From: an uncultured Pelagibacteraceae bacterium
GTDB taxonomy: Bacteria; Pseudomonadota; Alphaproteobacteria; Pelagibacterales; Pelagibacteraceae
Direction: 5' to 3'
Assembly (NCBI GenBank): GCA_902623785.1
Contig: CACNVG010000005.1
Coordinates: 1 to 54,565, forward strand
Length of the DNA stretch: 54,565 bases
Shown here: piece by piece, positions 42,321-53,860 of the stretch
How the letters are laid out: the number at the start of each line of letters is the position of its first letter
Numbering within the stretch: the stretch's first letter is position 1
Translations under genes and position numbers: made by a program
The notes under the pieces: model-generated
The model's input: the letters and a program-made list of their open reading frames with translations, nothing else
The model's database searches: none
Told to the model about the DNA's origin: nothing

Positions 42321-44057
42321 TTATATTCTAACTGGCAAGATTTCAGAAAGGATTTCATTTCTTATTAGATCTACGTCCATTTGATTTAACGCATTTACTA
42401 AGAAGTATAAAGTTTCTGAGCCAAGATTTATTAGTTCATCTTCGCCAATTATTTCTATAATTCTTAACATTGCTAGACCAATTTCCCCGTCATTAATTAA
42501 AACTTGCATATCAATAGGCATAGTATTTTCATTAATTGTATAAAGGTCACTATATTCCTCATTAATTTCAATACCATCAAATTTTAGAGACTCGATAACA
42601 ATTACGTCTTTAGTTATTAAATAATTTTTTTTGCTTTTTTTAATTTTTTTCAAAAAATTATTAACTTCTTTTTCGGTTTTTTTCTTAGATGGTTTTTCTT
42701 GTATAAAATAATTTACAATTTTTGATTGATGCAAAATTTTATTGTTGTATTTGATTTTTTTATTTGGATTTTCTACTTTAGAATTCAAAACGTAAAAATC
42801 TGTCAAATCTGAATTTAATTCACTTTCTTCAAATCTTTCCAAAATAAACCTTAATTCTTCTTTAAAGGCGTTTTCTAAACCATCGTCATTAAAAGATGAT
42901 TTTAAATCTTTGGAAAGTTTCGTTACCTTATTAGGATCATCATTCAATAAAATACCTTGATACATCAGAGCTCTGGCTTTTATGTTTGATAAATTCTTTA
43001 CTTCTCTTTCTATGTTTAAAAGTTGATCTACAGAAAATTGAAATTTTTTATAAATATTAAGCAAATCTTTTTCATTGTAGTTCTTTTCATGCGTAGCCTT
43101 TTCTAATAATGAGATTTTTTCTTCATCAGCAGTATCAATGTCTTTGGTGCTGTCTAGCAAATTATTAGATCTTAAATAAGTCCAAAATAACCTTGGTGTT
43201 TTGGTTGTAGGCACGTATTTAAAATCTTTAATTGTGACAAATGAAATATGTAAGTTCAAAAGACTTTCGTCTGACGAAGTATTGTCATCTTTTGAAAGTC
43301 CCATTAGTGATTGAAATTTTTTCTCAAAAAAAGGATCTGAATAACCAGTTTCTTTTTCTAAATCTAAACGCATCATAGCAAGATCGTTCTGCTTGCTGTG
43401 TATCAAACAATATATCGAAAAGTTTTTCAAATAGTAATCATCAAAATTTTGATTTATCTTTTTAAATAAGTTGCATGCATCTTTTATCTCTGCTTTAGAC
43501 AAATATTCATTTAAAACAAATTTAATCAAATTTTCATTTGATATTATGTCCAAATTTTTAGTTACATACTCAATTATTAGATTAAGATCTCCGTTTTTAA
43601 TTAACCATTCTGCTTTTAAGTCAAAGAATTTTTTTTTGTCTAAATTTTTCTTTGGGGGATAAGTATTTGTAAGTAAAATTTTTTGATAGATTTCACTTGC
43701 ATCATTAGATAAATTCATTGAATTAATTTTTTTTTTTAAATCATAAATTTTTTTCCCATCGGAATTTTTCCACATATTCAAGTTTAGTCCGTTTTCTTCG
43801 GGATCGTAGATTCCAACAACAAAGGAACTTTCATTTTTTAAATCATTTTCTAAAACTAAAGGACTTTGGCTTGATGTAGAATTTGTTTTTTGAAAAGTTT
43901 CAGAATTAATTGTCTTATCAAGCTTTTCTATATTTGCGTCATTATTTTCTTTGTTTTTTTGGTTTTCTAAGTTCCAGATATCGGTAGGTTCATTTCCAAC
44001 TGATGTTATGATCAGTGAAAAAAAAATAAATACAGTTATGAAAATTTTATTTAACAA
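42321..44057 (-). CDS. Large exported protein of unknown function
   Basis: A 578-residue protein. The first 21 or so residues (MLNKIFITVFIFFSLIITSVG) are a signal peptide with no lipobox Cys, so the rest is probably periplasmic. The body is acidic, Lys- and Asn-rich and almost wholly helical in appearance, with repeated helical pairs reminiscent of TPR-like scaffolds (KFVLNEYLSKAEIKDACNLF, NEIL and similar), plus a low-complexity stretch early on. No domain is recognised. It overlaps the start-side neighbour, a 61-residue membrane protein, by 11 bases and precedes def by 8 bases. Its function is unknown. Confidence 0.8.
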   Translation of the reverse strand: MLNKIFITVFIFFSLIITSVGNEPTDIWNLENQKNKENNDANIEKLDKTINSETFQKTNSTSSQSPLVLENDLKNESSFVVGIYDPEENGLNLNMWKNSDGKKIYDLKKKINSMNLSNDASEIYQKILLTNTYPPKKNLDKKKFFDLKAEWLIKNGDLNLIIEYVTKNLDIISNENLIKFVLNEYLSKAEIKDACNLFKKINQNFDDYYLKNFSIYCLIHSKQNDLAMMRLDLEKETGYSDPFFEKKFQSLMGLSKDDNTSSDESLLNLHISFVTIKDFKYVPTTKTPRLFWTYLRSNNLLDSTKDIDTADEEKISLLEKATHEKNYNEKDLLNIYKKFQFSVDQLLNIEREVKNLSNIKARALMYQGILLNDDPNKVTKLSKDLKSSFNDDGLENAFKEELRFILERFEESELNSDLTDFYVLNSKVENPNKKIKYNNKILHQSKIVNYFIQEKPSKKKTEKEVNNFLKKIKKSKKNYLITKDVIVIESLKFDGIEINEEYSDLYTINENTMPIDMQVLINDGEIGLAMLRIIEIIGEDELINLGSETLYFLVNALNQMDVDLIRNEILSEILPVRI

Positions 44058-44232
44058 TTTTTAAATTTTCTTTTGGTATAATTTTTTCAATTTGTTTATT
44101 TGGGGAAGGAAAATTAATTTTATCAACAAATATTATTACTCCAAAAACAGCAACAACAATCAAAACTACTTTAATAATGATTTTTAAAGGATTTACTGAG
44201 CCACCAATACTTGTTTTTTTATAAAATTGCAT
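44047..44232 (-). CDS. Small membrane protein of unknown function
   Basis: A 61-residue protein with a short polar start (MQFYKKTSIGGSVNP), one strong membrane helix (about residues 18-40, rich in Ile and Val) and a basic or polar tail (NKQIEKIIPKENLKIVK). It overlaps the large exported protein gene by 11 bases, which suggests the two products work together at the inner membrane. It is divergent from aroK across a short gap. No family is recognised. Confidence 0.65.
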   Translation of the reverse strand: MQFYKKTSIGGSVNPLKIIIKVVLIVVAVFGVIIFVDKINFPSPNKQIEKIIPKENLKIVK

Positions 44233-44289
44233 ATAATTTTTAATAAATTCAAATTAAGACATATTTGTGTTTTTTCAATGCAGAAATTT

Positions 44290-44814
44290 ATGAAACTAAA
44301 AAAAAACATTGTTTTGCTAGGTATGATGGGATCGGGAAAAACTACCATTGGTGAATTATTATCAAAAAAAATAAATACTGAATTTATAGATATAGACAAA
44401 AAAATTGAGGAAATTGAACAACTAAAAATTGAACAGATTTTTACACTTAAGGGTGAAGATTATTTCAGAAAAATCGAGCATGATATCACTCAATCATATC
44501 TAAAAAAAAATGAAACTTCAAAAGTCATCTCGCTTGGTGGTGGGGCTTTTTTAAACAAAAAATTGAGACAAACAATTAAAGATAATTCTTTATCTTTTTG
44601 GCTAGATTGGGAATCTGCAACTCTAGTTAAAAGATTAAAAAAAAGTTCAAAAAGACCTTTAATTAAGGGCCTTAATGAAAATCAAATAAAAAATATGCTA
44701 GTAGAAAGAAATAAATTCTATGCGAAGAGTGATCATAAAATAAAGTGTGAAAATCACAAAAAAAACGAAATTGTTGATAAAATAGAGACTGTATTAAAAA
44801 AAAATGAAAGTTAG
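44290..44814 (+). CDS. aroK: Shikimate kinase
   Basis: Phosphorylates shikimate. Three in-frame ATGs exist; the one at 44290 gives the common start MKLKKNIVLLGMMGSGKTTIG and about 174 residues, though 44278 is possible. The P-loop GMMGSGKTT is near residue 14, FIDIDKKIEE near residue 33, GEDYFRKIEH near residue 58, and VISLGGGAFLN near residue 80. It overlaps aroB by 11 bases, the usual aroK-aroB order. Confidence 0.95.
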   Translation: MKLKKNIVLLGMMGSGKTTIGELLSKKINTEFIDIDKKIEEIEQLKIEQIFTLKGEDYFRKIEHDITQSYLKKNETSKVISLGGGAFLNKKLRQTIKDNSLSFWLDWESATLVKRLKKSSKRPLIKGLNENQIKNMLVERNKFYAKSDHKIKCENHKKNEIVDKIETVLKKNES

Positions 44815-45895
44815 GATTAATTTAAATCAAACAAAATATCCAATATATATTGGTAAAAATATTAGTTCTAAATCTGATAAAATTTTAAAGTCTAACAGCA
44901 TTTATTCAAACAAATATTTATTTATAGTGGACTATAATGTTCCATATAGATTAGTTAAAAAAATAATTATAAAATTTAAATCTAAAGAAATTTTTATTAA
45001 AAGAATTCTTTTTAAAGAAAAAAATAAAAGTCTTAAAACAGTAGAAAATATCTTAAAATTACTTGAAGATAAAAATTTCACTAGAAATGACTCGTTAATT
45101 TCAGTTGGGGGAGGAATTTGTGGAGATGTTTGTGGGTTCGTTTCAAGTATTTTTAAACGAGGAATTAAATTCATAAATGTACCAACAACTCTTTTAAGCC
45201 AAGTAGACTCCTCTATTGGGGGCAAAACAGGAGTCAATACTACTGGTGGTAAAAATATGGTTGGAACTTTCTATCAACCATCAATTGTAATTTCAGATTT
45301 AGTGTTCTTGGATAGTTTGCCTAAAAAAGAGATAATTTGTGGGTATGCTGAAATACTTAAACACTCTTTGATAAGTGATAAAAAGTTTTTTGACTATCTG
45401 AAAAAAAATCATCAAAAAATTTTCAATAAAGATTCTAGTCACCTTAAAAAATCTATTTTCAAGAGTTGTTTAATAAAAAAAAAAATTGTAGAAAGTGATG
45501 AAAAAGAGTCAAACTTGAGAAAGACACTCAATTTTGGTCACACATTTGCACATGCTTTTGAGTCAACCAAAGGTTATTCAAAAAATTTAAACCACGGTGA
45601 GGCTGTTTTATTAGGTATCTGTGCAGCAATTAATTTTGGTTATGATAGAAAAATTTTAAACAAAAAAGACTTCAAAAAAATTTATGAACACTTAAATGAT
45701 TTAAAATACAGTGATCTAAATAAATTTTTTAAGAGAAAAGATATTAATAAAATTGTTACCTTTATGCAGAGAGATAAGAAAAATAAAAATAATCTTATAA
45801 ATTTAATTTTAATAAAATCAGTTTCCAAGCCTATTTTGAATAATGTTTATAATAAATCAACTATTAAAAGATTTATTCAAAAATTGATTAATTAA
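44804..45895 (+). CDS. aroB: 3-dehydroquinate synthase
   Basis: Second step of the shikimate pathway. The 363 residues have the NAD-binding SVGGGICGDVCGFVSSIFKRG near residue 100, VPTTLLSQVDSSIGGKTGVN near residue 125, GGKNMVGTFYQPS, CGYAEILKHSLI near residue 180 and the zinc-site LNFGHTFAHAFE near residue 243 with NHGEAV. Its end converges on bolA with an 8-base overlap. Confidence 0.96.
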   Translation: MKVRINLNQTKYPIYIGKNISSKSDKILKSNSIYSNKYLFIVDYNVPYRLVKKIIIKFKSKEIFIKRILFKEKNKSLKTVENILKLLEDKNFTRNDSLISVGGGICGDVCGFVSSIFKRGIKFINVPTTLLSQVDSSIGGKTGVNTTGGKNMVGTFYQPSIVISDLVFLDSLPKKEIICGYAEILKHSLISDKKFFDYLKKNHQKIFNKDSSHLKKSIFKSCLIKKKIVESDEKESNLRKTLNFGHTFAHAFESTKGYSKNLNHGEAVLLGICAAINFGYDRKILNKKDFKKIYEHLNDLKYSDLNKFFKRKDINKIVTFMQRDKKNKNNLINLILIKSVSKPILNNVYNKSTIKRFIQKLIN

Positions 45896-46148
45896 TAAAT
45901 ATTTGTATAGAGTGTATATGAAGATTAATTTCTTCTTTTAAAATGGAGTGAATTAGCTTAGATGAGTGAATTTTTGTTTGAGAGCTTAATTGCTTGGACT
46001 TAATAGAAATTTTAATATGATATTTCCCCTTTACGTTATTTTTGTGCGACTTGTGCAAAAATGATTTATCTTCAATTTTTATATTTTCAAGTAAAATATT
46101 TTTTGAAATTTTTGTTTCGATTGTTTTTATTAATTTATTAATTTCCAT
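45888..46148 (-). CDS. bolA: BolA-family protein
   Basis: An 86-residue protein of the BolA fold, whose members pair with monothiol glutaredoxins in iron-sulfur and iron regulation. The central GKYHIKISIKSKQLSSQTKIHSS and the end LHIHSIQIFI match the BolA core, including the histidines. It is a divergent, Lys-rich member. It stands next to the DnaJ-cobS-cobT genes, as in many Alphaproteobacteria, and is divergent from DnaJ with 23 bases between starts. Confidence 0.85.
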   Translation of the reverse strand: MEINKLIKTIETKISKNILLENIKIEDKSFLHKSHKNNVKGKYHIKISIKSKQLSSQTKIHSSKLIHSILKEEINLHIHSIQIFIN

Positions 46149-46171
46149 TTAAGTTATATAATAATACATTA

Positions 46172-46687
46172 ATGAAAATTATTTGCGATTGGAATAACTG
46201 CAATAAAATAGGAGAATTTCGAGCTCCTATAGAAAAAGATAATAGCAAAGAATACAGACTTTTGTGTAAAAAACATATCATAGAATTTAACAAAAATTGG
46301 AATTATTTTGCCAATATGAACGACGAACAAATAAGTGAATTTATCAAATCTGATATGACCTGGCATAAACCCACACAAAATTTTAGTGCACAAGATAATT
46401 TCTTCAAAATTCTGTGGAATAATACTCTCAAAGAGAATCTAGAAGAACTTAACGATAAACACAAAATTAATGGCATGGGACAATATAATTACACTAATGA
46501 GGATATCAGGGCCTTTAATATCTTGAATTTAAATAGATATTCAAGTTGGTTATCTGTAAGGGAAAAATTTAAAAAACTTGTTAAAAAATATCACCCTGAT
46601 AAGAATTCAGGTGATAAAAAATATGAGGAAAAATTAAAGATAATAACATTGGCTTATACTCAACTAAAAAGGGCTTTTAAAAAATGA
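46172..46687 (+). CDS. J-domain (DnaJ-like) protein
   Basis: A 171-residue protein with an N-terminal region of unknown fold containing an early cysteine pair region (ICDWNNCNKIGEFRAP, then LLCKKHI) and a C-terminal J domain (about residues 110-170). The HPD tripeptide lies in KKYHPDKNSG. It should stimulate a DnaK-type chaperone. The early Cys and His residues may bind a metal. It overlaps cobS by 4 bases. This is a common neighbour of cobS in Alphaproteobacteria. Confidence 0.88.
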   Translation: MKIICDWNNCNKIGEFRAPIEKDNSKEYRLLCKKHIIEFNKNWNYFANMNDEQISEFIKSDMTWHKPTQNFSAQDNFFKILWNNTLKENLEELNDKHKINGMGQYNYTNEDIRAFNILNLNRYSSWLSVREKFKKLVKKYHPDKNSGDKKYEEKLKIITLAYTQLKRAFKK

Positions 46688-47664
46688 ACGATAACTTGAA
46701 TATGACACCTGACATAAAAATTTCTGCAAAACAAACTTTTGGTATAGATACCGATATGGAAATAGAAGCATTTTCAAAAAAAAATGAATTTGTTCCAGCT
46801 GTAGATAAAAACTATAAATTTGATAAAGACACCACTTTAGCAATTTTATCAGGATTTTCTTTTAACAAAAGAGTGCTTGTGCAAGGATATCATGGCACTG
46901 GTAAGTCTACACATATAGAGCAAGTAGCAGCAAGATTGAATTGGCCATGTATACGGGTTAACCTTGACAGTCATATCAGCAGGATAGATTTAATTGGTAA
47001 GGATGCAATTAAGATTAAAGATGGGCAACAAATTACTGAGTTTCAAGAGGGTATTTTACCTTGGTCAATCCAAAATCCTGTAGCTCTTGTATTTGATGAG
47101 TATGATGCAGGAAGGCCTGATGTAATGTTTGTTATTCAGAGAGTTTTGGAATCCGAAGGAAGTTTTACTTTGCTAGATAAAAACAAAGTATTGAGACAAC
47201 ACAAATATTTTAGGCTGTTTGCTACTTCTAATACTGTAGGTTTGGGCGACACAACTGGCCTATACCATGGGACTCAACAAATTAACCAGGGACAAATGGA
47301 TAGATGGAATATAGTTGCAACATTAAATTATCTAAGTTTAGAAAAAGAATTAGAGATTATTTTAGCGAAAAATCCATCTTATAATTCGACAAAAGGGAAG
47401 GAAAAAATTGCCAACATGATTAAGGTTGCAACATTAACGAGGAAAGGATTTATGGCTGGAGATATATCAACTGTTATGAGTCCAAGAACTGTTTTGCATT
47501 GGACAGAAAATACTAAAATATTTAATGATCTCGGTTATGCTTTCAGAGTCACTTTCTTAAACAAATGTGATGATACTGAAAAAAAAATAATTTCAGAATA
47601 CTTTCAAAGATGTTTTGGTGAAGATTTGCCGGAAGCTCTTGTTAATGTTCAGTCAAATGAGTAA
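46684..47664 (+). CDS. cobS: AAA+ ATPase, cobaltochelatase CobS family
   Basis: A 326-residue MoxR-like AAA+ ATPase, related to the cobaltochelatase CobS. Walker [10 protein letters not shown] is at 68-76, the Walker B-type [14 protein letters not shown] near residue 137, sensor 1 [15 protein letters not shown] near residue 178, and the arginine-rich end. In B12-making organisms CobS, CobT and CobN insert cobalt. cobT follows here, overlapping by 8 bases; cobN is not in the window. Confidence 0.93.
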   Translation: MNDNLNMTPDIKISAKQTFGIDTDMEIEAFSKKNEFVPAVDKNYKFDKDTTLAILSGFSFNKRVLVQGYHGTGKSTHIEQVAARLNWPCIRVNLDSHISRIDLIGKDAIKIKDGQQITEFQEGILPWSIQNPVALVFDEYDAGRPDVMFVIQRVLESEGSFTLLDKNKVLRQHKYFRLFATSNTVGLGDTTGLYHGTQQINQGQMDRWNIVATLNYLSLEKELEIILAKNPSYNSTKGKEKIANMIKVATLTRKGFMAGDISTVMSPRTVLHWTENTKIFNDLGYAFRVTFLNKCDDTEKKIISEYFQRCFGEDLPEALVNVQSNE

Positions 47665-49459
47665 AAAAGAAGAAAATATTAAAGATCAATTTAAACAAGC
47701 ATTAGACTCTACAATAAAGGTTATTTCTGATCAGTATATAGTAAAAGAGATCAACAAAAATAAGAAACCAAAAGTAATAGATTTACTTGAAAACATAAGT
47801 ATCGAAAAAAAAGAAGATTATACAAACTTGAGGGCAGAGGCTGATTCTGTAGCTTTAAATATAAAGTTTTCAAATGATGAGATATTCGTAAAGTTTTCTC
47901 CACAAGAACCATCTTTGAAGAAACTTTATGAAATATCTGAAAAAACAAGGTGTGAATTATTAGGAATTCAAATGCTCAAGGGAATTAAAAAGAACATACT
48001 CGAGGGCAATTCAATAAAAGTTGAAAAAAATAGATCAAAAAATGCAAATTCGAAAGATGATGTCAGTCCTTCAGAAGCATTTGAACTATATCTTTATAAG
48101 AATTTTTATAAAATCAAACTTAATCCTGCATCCCAAAAACTTTTAAATTTTTGGGAAAAGGAGTTTGATAAAAATATTAAACCTCATTTTCATTATCTAA
48201 TAGATAATCTCGAGAATCAAAAAAATTACAATCTTAAATTTTCTGAAATTATAAAGGAAATGAATGTTTTCGATTTAGACAAACAGAACGAAGAAAATAA
48301 CAAAGAAAATGATAATAGCCAAAACGATCAACAAAATAATCCTGATGAAAAAGGAAATGATCAAGAAAAAGATAGTAATGAAAATATCAATGAGGAAAAT
48401 TCAGTTGATACAAGTGAAGATATCAATGAATTCCGTATGGAAGAATCAAATATTGATGAAGGACAAGATAAAACTCTAGATGAAAATGTTATACAAAAGC
48501 TCAATACTTCAAAAAATTCTAGAGATTATTTTATATTTACTGACCAGTTTGATGAAATTTCTAAAGCAGAAACATTAGATAAACCTGATGAAATTCTTAA
48601 GTTAAGAAAGAGTCTAGATCAACAATTGGTAAATTTTCAGGATTTAATAAATAAGTTGGCAAATAAACTTCAGCGTCAACTATTGGCAAAACAAAACCGC
48701 TCTTGGGATTATGATTTAGAGGAAGGGCTTTTAGATAGCGCAAAGTTAAGTAGAATTGTAATTGACCCTCAAAATTCGTTATCTTTTAAAAAAGAAAAAG
48801 ATTTCGAATTCAAAGATACTATCGTGACACTTTTAATCGATAATTCAGGGTCAATGAGGGGAAGACCAATAACAATTGCAGCGCTATGTGCAGATATTCT
48901 TTCAAGGACATTGGAGAGATGTAATGTAAAAGTTGAAATTTTAGGTTTTACCACAAAAAACTGGAAAGGTGGAAGAGCTAGAGAAGAATGGACCAAACAA
49001 GGTAAAGTAAAGAATCCAGGAAGATTGAATGATTTAAGACATATTATTTACAAAGCAGCTGACAATAATTGGAGACAATCAAAAAAAAATTTAGGGTTAA
49101 TGCTTAAAGAAGGGTTATTAAAAGAAAATATAGATGGAGAGGCTATTTTGTGGGCTTTTAATAGGCTTAATAAGAGAAAAGAAGAAAGAAAAATATTAAT
49201 GGTAATTTCAGATGGAGCGCCAGTAGATGACTCGACTTTGTCAGTAAATTCTGGAGATTATTTAGAGAAACACTTAAAAAAAGTTGTTAGGTTCATTGAA
49301 AATAATTCCAATATTGAAATATTGGCAATAGGTATAGGACATGATGTTTCTAGATATTACAAGAGAGCCATAAAAATAGCGGATGTTCAAGAACTTGGTG
49401 ACGTAATGATATCTCAATTAAGTAAATTATTTGATAAAAAAAGTAAAAGTTTAAATTAA
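47657..49459 (+). CDS. cobT: VWA-domain protein, cobaltochelatase CobT family
   Basis: The partner of CobS. The ATG at 47657 (ATGAGTAA, overlapping the cobS stop) gives about 600 residues. The first third is helical, followed by an extremely acidic, Asn/Glu/Asp-rich linker (about residues 200-275), then a von Willebrand A domain with the MIDAS motif LLIDNSGSM near residue 400 and [10 protein letters not shown] near residue 525. An upstream in-frame ATG is not favoured. It converges on the RegB-like gene with a 4-base overlap. Confidence 0.92.
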   Translation: MSKKEENIKDQFKQALDSTIKVISDQYIVKEINKNKKPKVIDLLENISIEKKEDYTNLRAEADSVALNIKFSNDEIFVKFSPQEPSLKKLYEISEKTRCELLGIQMLKGIKKNILEGNSIKVEKNRSKNANSKDDVSPSEAFELYLYKNFYKIKLNPASQKLLNFWEKEFDKNIKPHFHYLIDNLENQKNYNLKFSEIIKEMNVFDLDKQNEENNKENDNSQNDQQNNPDEKGNDQEKDSNENINEENSVDTSEDINEFRMEESNIDEGQDKTLDENVIQKLNTSKNSRDYFIFTDQFDEISKAETLDKPDEILKLRKSLDQQLVNFQDLINKLANKLQRQLLAKQNRSWDYDLEEGLLDSAKLSRIVIDPQNSLSFKKEKDFEFKDTIVTLLIDNSGSMRGRPITIAALCADILSRTLERCNVKVEILGFTTKNWKGGRAREEWTKQGKVKNPGRLNDLRHIIYKAADNNWRQSKKNLGLMLKEGLLKENIDGEAILWAFNRLNKRKEERKILMVISDGAPVDDSTLSVNSGDYLEKHLKKVVRFIENNSNIEILAIGIGHDVSRYYKRAIKIADVQELGDVMISQLSKLFDKKSKSLN

Positions 49460-50736
49460 AGACTTTTAAGATCTGAATTTTTCCATGATATTAGGACTTC
49501 TGCTCCTGAGCGTGTTTTTGAATTACGGCAGATAATTTTTGCAAAATTTCTCTCTAAGAGTGTTTTGCCTATAAAAATACCTAAACCAAGTCCAACTTTT
49601 TGTTCATTGTTTATTGAAGAAGACTTTATGTATGGTTCCCCAATTTTATTTAAGATATCTCTTGGGTAGCCAGAACCATCATCCTCAATTGAAATTTCCG
49701 ATTTATCATTATCACTTTTTATAGATATGTATATTGTTTTTTGAGAAAATTTATTTGCATTACCAATAAAATTTCTTATGCCATATACTAGTTCTATTAA
49801 TTTTGTTATTTTAAAAGAATTTGTATTTTGGCTTGTGTTAATAATAAATTTTTTTTTTGATATTTCTTCAAATGATTTTACAATCTGGCTGACATAATCA
49901 TTTAATGTGCACTCTGTATTTATAAAATCATCTTCTACTCCAGGATTTAAAGTAAGTTTTTTTAATATTTGACTACATCTTTCTACTTGATTTGCTAATA
50001 ACTCAATGTCTTTTTTCAAATCTTTTTTGTCCTTAAACTGTTCATATAGATCTTGAGAAATTATCTTTATTGTTGAAAGTGGTGTATTTAATGAATGCGC
50101 TGCAGCAGCAGCTTGTCCTCCTAAAGATACTAACTCATGCTCTTTTGCAACAAATTGTTCTATCTTATTTAATGCCTCTTTTCTTAAATTTGACTCTCTA
50201 CCAAATAAAATTGCAAAGTAGTTAAGAAATATTAAAGCAATAATTAAGGAAATAGGGACTCCATAATAGTAAAAGGTATTTATTTTCATCTCAGCACCAT
50301 ATGGATAACCAAGTTCTTGATAGAATAGTGAAAGAAAAATTATTGAAATAATTGTAATAATGATAAGGAACAAACTTGTTCTAAATTCCAGATTTGATGA
50401 AGAAAAAATACTTGGTATTAGTAAAAAAATGGAAAAAGGATTTAAAATACCGCCAGCAAAGTACAAAATTAAGCTTAGCTGGAAAATGTCAATTAACAAA
50501 AATATTAAAGAAGCTCTATTGGATAAAATATTTTTTTCATAAAAATAGGTTAAAAATAGGTTAGATACTGCACCTAGACTTATTACAAAATTGACGAATA
50601 ATATATTGAATTCAAAATCAAATAAATATTTCACAATATTAACTGTAAAAAGCTGACCAAAAATAGCTATCCATCTCAAGTTAATATAAGTAACTTTATT
50701 TAAGGTATGAATTCTAGAAACAGATTTTGTTTCCAT
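49456..50736 (-). CDS. regB: RegB/PrrB-like redox sensor histidine kinase
   Basis: A 426-residue membrane kinase. About six membrane helices (residues 20-175) include the GGILNPF motif (95-101), which in RegB binds ubiquinone. The phosphorylated His214 lies in [18 protein letters not shown], close to the RegB H-box. Cys254 lies exactly 40 residues after the His, where RegB has its redox-active Cys265 (His225 plus 40). ATP-site boxes follow: NFIGNANKF near residue 320, IEDDGSGYP near residue 352 and [10 protein letters not shown] near residue 383. The matching regulator regA is not here. gyrB ends 4 bases upstream. Confidence 0.88.
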   Translation of the reverse strand: METKSVSRIHTLNKVTYINLRWIAIFGQLFTVNIVKYLFDFEFNILFVNFVISLGAVSNLFLTYFYEKNILSNRASLIFLLIDIFQLSLILYFAGGILNPFSIFLLIPSIFSSSNLEFRTSLFLIIITIISIIFLSLFYQELGYPYGAEMKINTFYYYGVPISLIIALIFLNYFAILFGRESNLRKEALNKIEQFVAKEHELVSLGGQAAAAAHSLNTPLSTIKIISQDLYEQFKDKKDLKKDIELLANQVERCSQILKKLTLNPGVEDDFINTECTLNDYVSQIVKSFEEISKKKFIINTSQNTNSFKITKLIELVYGIRNFIGNANKFSQKTIYISIKSDNDKSEISIEDDGSGYPRDILNKIGEPYIKSSSINNEQKVGLGLGIFIGKTLLERNFAKIICRNSKTRSGAEVLISWKNSDLKSL

Positions 50737-50740
50737 TTAT

Positions 50741-52837
<2,097 letters not shown>

Positions 52838-52872
52838 TTATAAATGTATATGAAATCTTAGACGCAAAGCTA

Positions 52873-52907
52873 GTTAAATAAGGGTCGAATTTATTGATTT
52901 ATTTAAC
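52873..52907. repeat. Inverted repeat between gyrB and tRNA-Ser
   Basis: GTTAAATAA (52873-52881) and TTATTTAAC (52899-52907) form a perfect 9-bp inverted repeat with a 17-base loop. On the plus strand a long T-run follows after CAAAAA. No plus-strand gene precedes it, and on the minus strand there is no T-run after the hairpin. It may be an operator, a weak terminator or chance in AT-rich DNA. Confidence 0.3.
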
Positions 52908-52941
52908 CAAAAATTTTTTTTTTGTTTATACATCAAATAAA

Positions 52942-53031
52942 TGGCGGAGAGAGTGGGATTCGAACCCACGAAAGAGTTTCCCCTAAACACGCTTTCCAAG
53001 CGTGCGCCTTAAACCGCTCGGCCATCTCTCC
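52942..53031 (-). tRNA. tRNA-Ser (GGA)
   Basis: A 90-nt tRNA with acceptor GGAGAGA/TCTCTCC, discriminator G, encoded CCA, anticodon loop CTTGGAAAG (GGA) and the long variable arm of serine tRNAs. The D loop has GG and the T loop TTCGAAT, so the elbow is standard. The next genes downstream in the window (53.1-54.6 kb) are glycan genes. Confidence 0.97.
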
Positions 53032-53081
53032 TAATAAAATTCTTGAATGTTACGAAGAAACTCCCAAATTTCAAATAGTTT

Positions 53082-53849
53082 TTATTTAAACTTATTTTTA
53101 AACTTTAAAAACTTTATTTTTTGCTTAGCAAGCTTCATCTTAATTCTATCCCTTAAAGGGGTAAATACAATTTTGGTTGGCTTTGATTCTTCAATTCTAA
53201 TAATAGCTAAATCAAAATCATTAACTATTTTAATTCTAAATTTATTTTCATTAATAAAACTATAAAGTATGTACTCAGGATCAAACACTCTCATATCTTT
53301 AATAAATTTTTCAAGAAAAATGAAGAAATCTTTAAATCTTAATGCAGTGCTAAAATCTGATATAAAAAAAGCATCATTTAAACCTTTCCAATGAAGATTA
53401 GATGGAAATAAAACTTCTCCACTATTTAAAGATTTAATTTCATTAGCTAAATTATTTAGTCCCTTTTTACAAATTATGTCTGTTCTAAATCTTAAAACAT
53501 AATCGAAATTTATTTTCTCTTTCTCATTAATTTTTTCTAAAAGTTTAATGTTTTCGACAATCGAATACCACATATGAAAAACATTAGGTATTTTAAAACC
53601 TGAGTTTTCTTCCCATGTTACATACTTCACTTGCGAAATGTAATCACTCCAGTCTTGTTCTTTTATTTGGTCTATAAATTTAATGTTATACTTTTCTTTA
53701 AAAATATTTAATTCATTTTGATTTTTCCAAACAGAGCTAACAATCGTAATCTCATAGTCAGGTAAACTTTTTTTAAGATCATTAAAAAAACTTATATTTT
53801 TTTCAAAAATTCTAATTTGTCCAGATATTAAGATTGCAATTTTTTTCAT
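53082..53849 (-). CDS. Putative polysaccharide-synthesis glycosyltransferase
   Basis: A protein of about 255 residues from ATG at 53849 (an upstream in-frame start would overlap the next gene). It begins MKKIAILISGQIRIFEKN, then alternates beta-strands and helices as in GT-A folds. RFRTDIICKKG near residue 127 has the Arg and Asp layout often seen near donor-binding DxD sites, and HWKGLNDAFFISDFSTAL near residue 155 resembles WavE-like and capsule glycosyltransferases. The C-terminus is very basic. The exact family is not recognised. It lies 11 bases downstream of the DUF4422-type gene. Confidence 0.6.
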   Translation of the reverse strand: MKKIAILISGQIRIFEKNISFFNDLKKSLPDYEITIVSSVWKNQNELNIFKEKYNIKFIDQIKEQDWSDYISQVKYVTWEENSGFKIPNVFHMWYSIVENIKLLEKINEKEKINFDYVLRFRTDIICKKGLNNLANEIKSLNSGEVLFPSNLHWKGLNDAFFISDFSTALRFKDFFIFLEKFIKDMRVFDPEYILYSFINENKFRIKIVNDFDLAIIRIEESKPTKIVFTPLRDRIKMKLAKQKIKFLKFKNKFK

Positions 53850-53860
53850 AAGTTTTAATT

